A stretch of 64,000 nt of DNA. Source: an uncultured Spirochaetaceae bacterium (GTDB lineage Bacteria > Spirochaetota > Spirochaetia > Sphaerochaetales > Sphaerochaetaceae). Both the position numbers and the translations under genes were made by a program. The notes beneath the pieces are model-generated. The model was not told the origin of the DNA. It was given only the letters and a program-made list of their open reading frames with translations, and made no database searches. The stretch's first letter is position 1, and each line of letters starts with the position of its first letter. The DNA is taken from assembly GCA_944392965.1 (NCBI GenBank), contig CALXYM010000001.1:310001-374000 (forward strand). The letters are read 5' to 3'. Below, piece by piece: positions 57,300 to 64,000 of the stretch.

Positions 57300-60161
57300 T
57301 TACGATGTAATATAATCGAATATATCTCGCCGTACCGGTGTTAAGATATGATAATGTATTTCAAATGCATCCTTGCCATTTATCTTTACTTCTCTTGCTT
57401 CTCCCACAGCTTCGATCTCCCCTAGAAAATAGAACTCTTTCCTGTCGTCTTTTGAGTTCTTTCTCAGAAAGAGGTATATCTTATTGTTCTTATCTTCTTC
57501 TGTTGTTTTATAAATATGCATATAATCTGAGGAGCCGATTCTCCTTGGCATCTTTGAATATGCTGTAATATTGGAATTGTCAGGAAATTTATTCGGGTAT
57601 TGTATCGCTTTTCCTGCTTTCTCATAATTTATGAATACGGGAAGAGTCTTGGTTTTCTTATCATAAAAATACCCTCCGATGCCGTTTGCATTCATATTCC
57701 TGTCCCAGAGAAGAATACGGCATACATCCTCATAGGTGTATTTCTCATATAGGACAAGCTGTGTATCATCATACCTGACGCTGTATTTCTCCCTGTTCCT
57801 TATAAGCCCATCACTTACTATATCATTCAGGATAGATCTGAAATCGGGATTAGAAAGCATCTTCTGCAATCTTTCAGAAGGAAAGAGAGCATTGTTTTTT
57901 ATTTTTATTAGCGGAGTGGAACCGTATTTGACTGTCTCCTGCTGCTTGAGAAAGGTCATATCCAGATTCGCCACCATGGAGGAAAAACCTCTTCGCTTTA
58001 CAAACTCTTCCAGATCAAGACTTCTTTCTAACGCACCTTTCAGAAACAACAGTTCATCATCTCTTTTTCCGTTGGAAAACTTCTCTGATACATATCTTAT
58101 CACCTTTTCTTCATCTTCCGTGAAGCTGATTTTATATTCACTGTCCACCTTTCTTACGAATGCATGATAGGACCCTTCCTTATCCACGAAGTTCTGAATG
58201 TCCATTGCCTTCGCCTCTCGGAAATCCGCTATTGTTGGAATCCTTCCAAGGCGATTCTTTAATTGGAAATATTCGTTTTTAAGAATCGTGTACTGCTTTA
58301 AATCACTTGAATCAATGTTCCTGTAGATAAGCTCCTTTGCAACCGGATCGAAATCTATCGTGGATGATCCTGGGATGATAGAGGAACCTTCTGTAATGTA
58401 TTTGCGAAGGTTGTCCCTGTCATATGTGTTATCTCCTGAGAGTGCGATTGGAATCAGGAAGGATTTTCTGTAGTTCCCGATGAAATCGATCACGACAAGA
58501 AACTCCTTCTCATCATCATTCTTCCTCAGTCCTCTTCCAAGTTGTTGGACGAAAATGATTGATGACTCTGTGGGGCGAAGCATTATGATCTGGTTAACCT
58601 TAGGTATGTCGATCCCCTCATTGAAAGTATCGACCGTGAGGATGAAATCCAATGTTCTTTCATCATCCTCATTCATTTCCAAACGTCTGACATATTCCTC
58701 CCTTCTCTCTATCTTCGTCTCTCCCGTGACGTATTCTGTCTGCCAGTTCCTCTTTCCGTTTTTCCTCCTTTTGTTAAGTTCTTCTGAGAGGGCTTTCGCT
58801 TCTTCGATGCGTGAGCAGAATATGAGACCCTTTACCCTCCGTCCACTAAAACCATAGTATTCTGATTTCGCTATTATATTTCTTACACGTTCTTCTGATG
58901 TCAAATCTGAAAAAGAGGCATCTTCCCCAAGTATCTTTCCATCCACTTTTATCTCAGATACTCCGAAATAATGGAAAGGGCAGAGTAGGTTGTTTTCAAG
59001 AGCATCCTTTAGCCTTATATCTATAGCGATGTTGTAGTCGAAGATCTCATAGATGTTCTCACTGTCCGGGCGGTCCGGTGTCGCGGACATTCCTAGCAGG
59101 AACCTGGGAGTAAAATAACTCATTATAGTCCTGTAGGAGGGAGCTGCTGCCTTATGTACCTCATCGATTATCACATAGTCGAAGAAATCTTGTTGGAATT
59201 TACTGTACACTTCAGGTTTTGATATCGTTTGTACCGTAGAGAATATGTACTTCTTGTCATAATCCTTTCTTCCACCTGTTAGGAATCCTATATCGTTCCG
59301 TATTCCTTTTCCCAGCACGTCAATAAAGCTTTCTGCCGCGTCATTAAGAATCTGTTCCCTGTGTACGATGAAAAGCATATGCTCAGGATTGAATGAGAGG
59401 ACATCAAATGCTGATAGATACGTTTTCCCCGTTCCCGTAGCGGCGATGAGCAGGGCTTTCCTCTTCCCTTCCTTTCTGAGTGTTCTCAATGCCAGGGATG
59501 CTTCCCTCTGCATCTTGTTCGGTTCTATCCGGAAAGACTCTCTACTGGTTTCCCTTTCTATTTTCCGTCGTATTTCTGCCTCTCTATTATATCTTTTCTC
59601 ATATTCTGTAATCCAGATTTCCCTTACCGGTCTTGCCTCTTTCCAGAGCGCTTCAAACAGTTTTCTGAAATCTTTTGTCACTTTGCCCCCTTTTAAAGAG
59701 GTTATTTCAAGATTCCATTCCTTGTTTGTCTTCAGAGCTCCTCCTGTCAGGTTAGAGCTTCCTATTATCACGGTATCTGTAATGCTGGAGGAGAACAGGT
59801 AACCTTTTACATGGAAAGCCTCCTCTGTGATTATCCTCACGTCGATAAAGCCATAGCTGAGAAGTTTTCTTATCGCCTTCGGTTCTGTGTAGGCGAGGTA
59901 GTCGGTAGTTATTATCCGGCCTTTGACATTCCTTTTCTCCATATCCTTGAATGTCTGAAGAAGCATTTCGATACCGCTTAATCGTATGAATGAGACCGCG
60001 AAAAGGAATTCATCAGCCATCTCAAGACCTCTTTTCAGATGGGAAAGAACATCTCTCTGGTATTCATTTGAGTTGTCTATAATCACGGGTCTTGAGTCCT
60101 GAGGGTAGGGTATAGCATTATTTATAAGTATATCTTCCATTCCGCTTTCGAGCTCATTCAT
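57300..60161 (-). CDS. PLD-nuclease/DEAD-box helicase/DUF3427 protein
   Basis: 953 residues. N-terminal phospholipase-D-like domain with HVKGYLFSSSITDTVIIGSSN (His and Lys near residue 117; only one HKD half is clear). A superfamily 2 helicase follows: Walker A ATGTGKT at 241-247, DEVHKA near 333, SATPDRPD near 359 and QLGRGLRK in motif VI. The C-terminal 300 residues match the DUF3427 region. Proteins with this layout are widespread in accessory islands and are thought to act in anti-phage defence or DNA repair. It may be co-transcribed with the DUF4143 ATPase, although the repeats between them imply separate control. Confidence 0.9.
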   Translation of the reverse strand: MNELESGMEDILINNAIPYPQDSRPVIIDNSNEYQRDVLSHLKRGLEMADEFLFAVSFIRLSGIEMLLQTFKDMEKRNVKGRIITTDYLAYTEPKAIRKLLSYGFIDVRIITEEAFHVKGYLFSSSITDTVIIGSSNLTGGALKTNKEWNLEITSLKGGKVTKDFRKLFEALWKEARPVREIWITEYEKRYNREAEIRRKIERETSRESFRIEPNKMQREASLALRTLRKEGKRKALLIAATGTGKTYLSAFDVLSFNPEHMLFIVHREQILNDAAESFIDVLGKGIRNDIGFLTGGRKDYDKKYIFSTVQTISKPEVYSKFQQDFFDYVIIDEVHKAAAPSYRTIMSYFTPRFLLGMSATPDRPDSENIYEIFDYNIAIDIRLKDALENNLLCPFHYFGVSEIKVDGKILGEDASFSDLTSEERVRNIIAKSEYYGFSGRRVKGLIFCSRIEEAKALSEELNKRRKNGKRNWQTEYVTGETKIERREEYVRRLEMNEDDERTLDFILTVDTFNEGIDIPKVNQIIMLRPTESSIIFVQQLGRGLRKNDDEKEFLVVIDFIGNYRKSFLIPIALSGDNTYDRDNLRKYITEGSSIIPGSSTIDFDPVAKELIYRNIDSSDLKQYTILKNEYFQLKNRLGRIPTIADFREAKAMDIQNFVDKEGSYHAFVRKVDSEYKISFTEDEEKVIRYVSEKFSNGKRDDELLFLKGALERSLDLEEFVKRRGFSSMVANLDMTFLKQQETVKYGSTPLIKIKNNALFPSERLQKMLSNPDFRSILNDIVSDGLIRNREKYSVRYDDTQLVLYEKYTYEDVCRILLWDRNMNANGIGGYFYDKKTKTLPVFINYEKAGKAIQYPNKFPDNSNITAYSKMPRRIGSSDYMHIYKTTEEDKNNKIYLFLRKNSKDDRKEFYFLGEIEAVGEAREVKINGKDAFEIHYHILTPVRRDIFDYITS

Positions 60162-60235
60162 ACGATAGAGGATAGCAATATCCGTTCAAATTTTCATCTT
60201 TGTAAAGAAAAGATTTTAAACTATTCAATTTCTTG

Positions 60236-60263
60236 TTGCATTATCTAAATATTATGCTAATAT
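60236..60263 (+). promoter_or_regulatory. promoter of the URO-D/binding-protein operon
   Basis: TTGCAT at 60236-60241 and an extended -10 (TGC then TAATAT at 60258-60263) are 16 bases apart, 27 bases before the ATG at 60291. Confidence 0.5.
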
Positions 60264-60290
60264 TCTATTAAGATATTAGGAAAGCAAACA

Positions 60291-61256
60291 ATGACGAAGA
60301 AGGAATTAGTACAAAAAACATTAGAAGGGGATATACAGGAAATTGTACCTGCATCGTTTTCGATACATTTTGGAAACGATTATAAATATGGAGATGAGGC
60401 GATAAGAAAGCATCTGGATTTCTTTAGTGCCACGGACATGGACATCATGAAAGTCATGAATGAGAATCTCGTACCCTCGAACCCTGGGGTCAGGACTTCC
60501 GATGACCTGTTGAGAATCGGACCATTTAAGAAGGATTCTCCTTTCATAGTCCATCAGACAGATTTGGTGAAGGCCATTGCCGACAAAGTTGGATCAGATG
60601 TGTATGTCGTATGTACTATACACGGTATAACGGCATCGCTGGTACATACGATGAGACCTCAGTATCAGGCGCTTGAGGAGATAAGAAGGGTTCAGGTGGG
60701 ACTTTTCAGAGAGAAGGCGGAGCCTTTCCTTGATGCGGAGAAAAGGATCACGGAAGGGCTCTGTTATCTGGTGGAGAGTGTCATCGATGCGGGGTGTGAC
60801 GGAATATATTTCGCATCCCTCGGAGGAGAGAGCGATGTCTATACCCGTGAGGAGTTTGAAATCGCAGAGGCGCCGTTTGACAAGCAGATAATGGAATGTG
60901 CCAAGAATGCCGGAGGCTCTGTCATCCTGCATATGTGCAAGAAGAAGCTCGATATCGAACGGTATCTCAGCTATGCCCCCTATGCGGATGCCGTTAACTG
61001 GGGCATATACGAGAACAACATCTCAATAGAGGAGGGGGAGCGTCTTTTCCCTGGAAAGACAATTCTTGGCGGGCTTGAGAACAGGAGCGGCATCATCGTG
61101 GATGGAACCCTGTCGGATATAAAAGATGAGGTCCACAGACTCAGAAGGGAGATGAAAGGCAAGAGCTTCATCCTTGGTGCTGACTGTACGATGGCAGGCG
61201 ATCTGCCTTTAGAGAGAATAAGAACTGCGGTGGATGCCGCACATGATAGCTTCTAA
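60291..61256 (+). CDS. uroporphyrinogen decarboxylase family protein
   Basis: 321 residues of the URO-D superfamily, a TIM barrel that includes heme-pathway decarboxylases and corrinoid-dependent methyltransferases. VPASFSIHFGND at the N-terminus, GCDGIYFASLGGESDVYTRE in the middle, VILHMCKKKLDIERYLSY and LGGLENRSGIIVDGTL near the end are typical of the non-heme members found beside transporters. His-x-Cys in HMCKK may bind a metal. No cobalamin-binding protein is adjacent, so the substrate is open. A large binding protein gene follows after 15 bases, so the two are probably one operon. Confidence 0.85.
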   Translation: MTKKELVQKTLEGDIQEIVPASFSIHFGNDYKYGDEAIRKHLDFFSATDMDIMKVMNENLVPSNPGVRTSDDLLRIGPFKKDSPFIVHQTDLVKAIADKVGSDVYVVCTIHGITASLVHTMRPQYQALEEIRRVQVGLFREKAEPFLDAEKRITEGLCYLVESVIDAGCDGIYFASLGGESDVYTREEFEIAEAPFDKQIMECAKNAGGSVILHMCKKKLDIERYLSYAPYADAVNWGIYENNISIEEGERLFPGKTILGGLENRSGIIVDGTLSDIKDEVHRLRREMKGKSFILGADCTMAGDLPLERIRTAVDAAHDSF

Positions 61257-61271
61257 TAGAAAGGAGGGAAC

Positions 61272-62849
61272 ATGAAAAAGATAATTTCCATCATGTTGAT
61301 CCTCATTCTCGCAATGGGAATGCTGATTGCAGGAGGCTCCAAGGAAAGTGAGAGCCTTGTTGATGAGAATGGATTGACTACTATTACGTTCTGGTACAAT
61401 CCAGCTATTGTTGAGGCCGGTCCACCACCAGAGGACTGGTTCGTATTTGATGTGATCAGGGAAGAGCTTGGTATCAATCTTGAGCTCACAATGCTGCCTG
61501 CCGATGCGAACGACAGGGATATGAGGATGCTTACGGCTGGGGCTGCGGACAATCTTCCTGACATGATGAGCCTTCGTCGTCCTGTAATGGTTGAACTGCA
61601 GAAGCAGGGGCTTATTGCAGAAGTCGATGATATGTTCGCTTTGATGCCGGACAGGACATCAAAGATGTACAGTGAGGATTCCATTAAATACGCGACCATT
61701 GATGGCCATGTATATGGTTTCGCCCCTTCCACGGGGGATATCAAGAAGAATGAGGGAATCCTTATCCGTAAAGACTGGCTCGATAAGCTCGGTCTTGAGA
61801 TTCCGCACACCCTCGATGAGTACATGAATGTCATGAGGGCATTCACATATGATGATCCCGATGGAAATGGAAAGGATGACACATACGGTTATGGTTGTTT
61901 CATCGAGATCACGAGCTATGAGGAAGGACTTGGAAGGAGACTTGACCCGTTCTTCGGAGCTTTCGGCTGTGCAGGAACATGGGATCTGTCAAAGGAGACT
62001 CCGGGACTCAACATTCATAAGCCAGAGTATTATGATGCCATGCAGTTCATAATCCAGATGTGCAAGGAAGGTGTCATAGATCCAAACTGGATCAGCCAGA
62101 AGAAGGATGATTTCAAAGCAGCTTGGAAGAGTGGCAGGTTCGGTATCATGCGTGAGCAGCACTCTTCTTATGCATCCGAATCGAATTACGCACCATTTGA
62201 CGCTAACTTCCCAGATGGCGAGTGGATTGTCATAGATCCTCCTGTAGGACCGGATGGAAAGTCCGCAGTAGGTGTTTATACGAATGTCAACGATGGTGTT
62301 ATCGCGGTCTCCCAGAGAGCGGCGGATGAGGGAAAGAAGCCGATTATCGCAAAGCTCCTTGAATGGATGGCCGGTCCAGGATACTACATGATCGGATGGG
62401 GAGAGGAGGGTGTCAACTTCATCCTCGACGAGAGAGGCGTTCCTGTCACCGATGGACTTCCAGATCCATCAAAGGGATTCACGAAGAGTGAGATACAGCC
62501 ACTTTTGCAGCTAAAAGGACTTGCCTTCTACTGGGGAGAAGCGGAGCTTGAATCACGCTATCCGACATATACTACGGCAGTCTCAGGAAAGGAGATGTCA
62601 GCTTTGAAGACCCTCAGGGAGATGCAGGCATGTCCTTGGATAAAGCAGGCCGGTGTTGATATCCTGCCTCTTCCTAACGGGGATCTGAAGCGCTATTACG
62701 AACAGTCCCTTGCGGAATTCGTATCTGGCAATAAGGAGCTGACTCCAGAGTCCTGGGCAGCCTTCATAGAACAGTTTGATAAACTCGGAGGAAAGGAATG
62801 GGAAGCCGAGGGTATCAAGGTCGCAGAGGAAAATAATCTTCTTTATTAA
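61272..62849 (+). CDS. large ABC solute-binding protein (LplA-like)
   Basis: 525 residues with a signal peptide ending MLIAGGSKES. The length and motifs (TITFWYNPAIVEAGPPPEDW, ADNLPDMMSLRR, ILIRKDWLDKLGLEIPHTLD and DPDGNGKDDTYGYG) fit the LplA/YtcQ group of SBP family 1, which bind oligosaccharides or glycosides in partnership with YtcP/LplB permeases. DPDGNGKDD is a calcium-binding-like loop. The permease genes are not in this window. GGAGGG precedes the ATG. Confidence 0.9.
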   Translation: MKKIISIMLILILAMGMLIAGGSKESESLVDENGLTTITFWYNPAIVEAGPPPEDWFVFDVIREELGINLELTMLPADANDRDMRMLTAGAADNLPDMMSLRRPVMVELQKQGLIAEVDDMFALMPDRTSKMYSEDSIKYATIDGHVYGFAPSTGDIKKNEGILIRKDWLDKLGLEIPHTLDEYMNVMRAFTYDDPDGNGKDDTYGYGCFIEITSYEEGLGRRLDPFFGAFGCAGTWDLSKETPGLNIHKPEYYDAMQFIIQMCKEGVIDPNWISQKKDDFKAAWKSGRFGIMREQHSSYASESNYAPFDANFPDGEWIVIDPPVGPDGKSAVGVYTNVNDGVIAVSQRAADEGKKPIIAKLLEWMAGPGYYMIGWGEEGVNFILDERGVPVTDGLPDPSKGFTKSEIQPLLQLKGLAFYWGEAELESRYPTYTTAVSGKEMSALKTLREMQACPWIKQAGVDILPLPNGDLKRYYEQSLAEFVSGNKELTPESWAAFIEQFDKLGGKEWEAEGIKVAEENNLLY

Positions 62850-62883
62850 GAGGATATAGGAGATCCCGTCCTTGGAGGATAAT

Positions 62884-64000
62884 ATGGATAATGCTTTTGA
62901 ATGGTGGAATGAACATCTTGATGAATACATCGAAACGCTTAGAAATTACGTTTCATTTAAAAGTATTGCCATACCGGGAAAGGACGGGCTTCCCTTCGGC
63001 AGGGACAATCTCGACATGCTTCATTTCATGAGAAATGAGATGGCCGGGCTTGGAATGAGTACGAGGCTCATAAACGATGTCTTTGCGGAAGGGAAGATCG
63101 CGGGAAGTGTTGGAAGGCAGAGTATCGCTGTTGCCTGTCATGGTGATGTCGTCCCTGCAGAGGGGGAATGGGAAAGAGATCCTTTTGAACTCTATCAGAA
63201 AGGAGATCATCTCGTCGGGCGTGGAAGTACTGATAATAAGGGAGCCGGAATAGCGGTTCTCTTCGCATTCCGGTATCTCCTGGAATCGGGATGGAAGCCT
63301 GAGAATGACTTCCTCCTTCGCATCGGATCTGCAGAGGAGATCGGCATGAGCGATGTGGAGATGGCTTTCAGCGGTGAGGAGATGCCGACTCTCACCTTAG
63401 TCCCTGACTCAGGTTTTCCCGTCGCCTATGGTGAGAAATCATCCATAAAAGCAGAGATCTCACTGCCTATTACATCAGATGCGATTCTTTCCATAGAAGG
63501 AGGGGGTAGCGCTTCCGTCATAGATCATGCTGTTGCCGTTTTAAAGGAAGGAGAGTCCGAGTCCTTTGGAAAAGGGCGTCACCCTGCGACCCCGGAGGGG
63601 GGAGAGGATGCTGTTCTTATCCTGATGAACAGGCTCAGGGACATGGGCATAGAGGATGATGCCGTGGACTCTTACATATCTCTGTTTCCGGATTTTTACG
63701 GAACAGGTCTTGGCATTGCTGCCTCTGATGAGGAGTCTGGAAGACTGACGGCCGTGGTCACGCATGTCCACACTGAAGGAAAATCCATCATCTGCACTTT
63801 GAGTATAAGGCTGCCTCTTTGCGTGGACATTGATGGTGTACTGTTAAAACTTGCAACTATCCCCAGGGTAAGAGTTCTCTCTTCAAACAGAGGTTACAGG
63901 GTTGAGCCGGATGCTCTTATAACGGGGCTTAATGATATCGCAAACCGTGTATATGGAACAGATAAACCACCTTATGTGATGGCGGGAGGAACGTACGCGA
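62884..64000 (+). CDS. M20 family peptidase (PepV-like), 5' part
   Basis: The frame begins at ATG 62884, after GGAGG at about 62874-62878, and is open to the window end, giving 372 residues. The M20 dinuclear zinc motifs are present: VACHGDVVPAEGEWERDPF, GRGSTDNKGAG and IGSAEEIGMSDV. The end of the window carries PPYVMAGGTYA, the motif near the C-terminus of Xaa-His-dipeptidase/PepV proteins. It probably hydrolyses dipeptides or N-acyl amino acids in the cytoplasm. It lies 34 bases after the binding-protein gene, probably in the same operon. Confidence 0.88.
   Translation, partial: MDNAFEWWNEHLDEYIETLRNYVSFKSIAIPGKDGLPFGRDNLDMLHFMRNEMAGLGMSTRLINDVFAEGKIAGSVGRQSIAVACHGDVVPAEGEWERDPFELYQKGDHLVGRGSTDNKGAGIAVLFAFRYLLESGWKPENDFLLRIGSAEEIGMSDVEMAFSGEEMPTLTLVPDSGFPVAYGEKSSIKAEISLPITSDAILSIEGGGSASVIDHAVAVLKEGESESFGKGRHPATPEGGEDAVLILMNRLRDMGIEDDAVDSYISLFPDFYGTGLGIAASDEESGRLTAVVTHVHTEGKSIICTLSIRLPLCVDIDGVLLKLATIPRVRVLSSNRGYRVEPDALITGLNDIANRVYGTDKPPYVMAGGTYA

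Overview
The window looks like a chromosomal segment of a spirochaete, probably a host-associated, sugar- and nucleoside-fermenting relative of Sphaerochaeta or Treponema. The main clue is the export signal of its solute-binding proteins: five different ones end their signal peptide in a small-residue/Gly motif (AGGSTES, AQGSGES, AGGAQES, AGGSSEQ, AGGSKES), a style I associate with spirochaete binding proteins. ABC importers dominate, and the sugar-type MalF/MalG pairs have no ATPase gene of their own. Species cannot be read from the sequence. No rRNA, tRNA, CRISPR array or replication origin was seen.

Layout. 1-633: end of a 2-hydroxyacid dehydrogenase gene and a decayed larA start. 785-7979: one operon with a NADAR protein, a 547-residue protein with a nucleoside-phosphorylase-like C-terminal half, a sugar-type ABC importer (two permeases, one binding protein), a PHP hydrolase and a LOG-family hydrolase, facing a convergent GntR gene. 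9068-11685: amino-acid ABC importer made of only two genes, both with unusual domain structure. 11744-14889: LysR regulator divergent from a CPA2 antiporter and an MgtC-like protein. 14994-21670: AGE-family epimerase, then a sugar ABC operon with an FAD oxidoreductase and LacI regulator. 21735-22721: GMP synthase subunit without its glutaminase domain.

22722-28560 is an accessory patch downstream of guaA. It holds two AAA/DUF4143 ATPases, a toxin-antitoxin pair, a TnpB tail, decayed reading frames and three copies of the guaA 3' end, which suggests repeated insertion at the guaA terminus. 28562-30873 carries mtaD-mtnA (methylthioadenosine salvage), divergent from a BMP-type nucleoside importer with an extra secreted protein (30991-37060).

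37143-49250 is a distinctly AT-rich catabolic cluster: GntR regulator, two TrpA-like TIM-barrel proteins, iron alcohol dehydrogenase, a second BMP-type importer, isochorismatase-fold hydrolase, PfkB kinase, BtpA/SgcQ-family protein and a ferredoxin-tailed aldo/keto-reductase-like protein. I know of no described pathway with this set, and it is my best candidate for an undescribed system. Its contents suggest import, phosphorylation and ring-sugar C-C cleavage of a nucleoside-like compound.

49330-60161 is a second accessory region: C-GCAxxG-C-C protein, DUF234-type ATPase, a MerR/ABC/permease/GNAT/lipoprotein cassette whose permease is frameshifted, a frameshifted winged-helix gene, another DUF4143 ATPase and a PLD-helicase. 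60291-64000: URO-D family protein, large binding protein and an M20 peptidase that runs off the window end.
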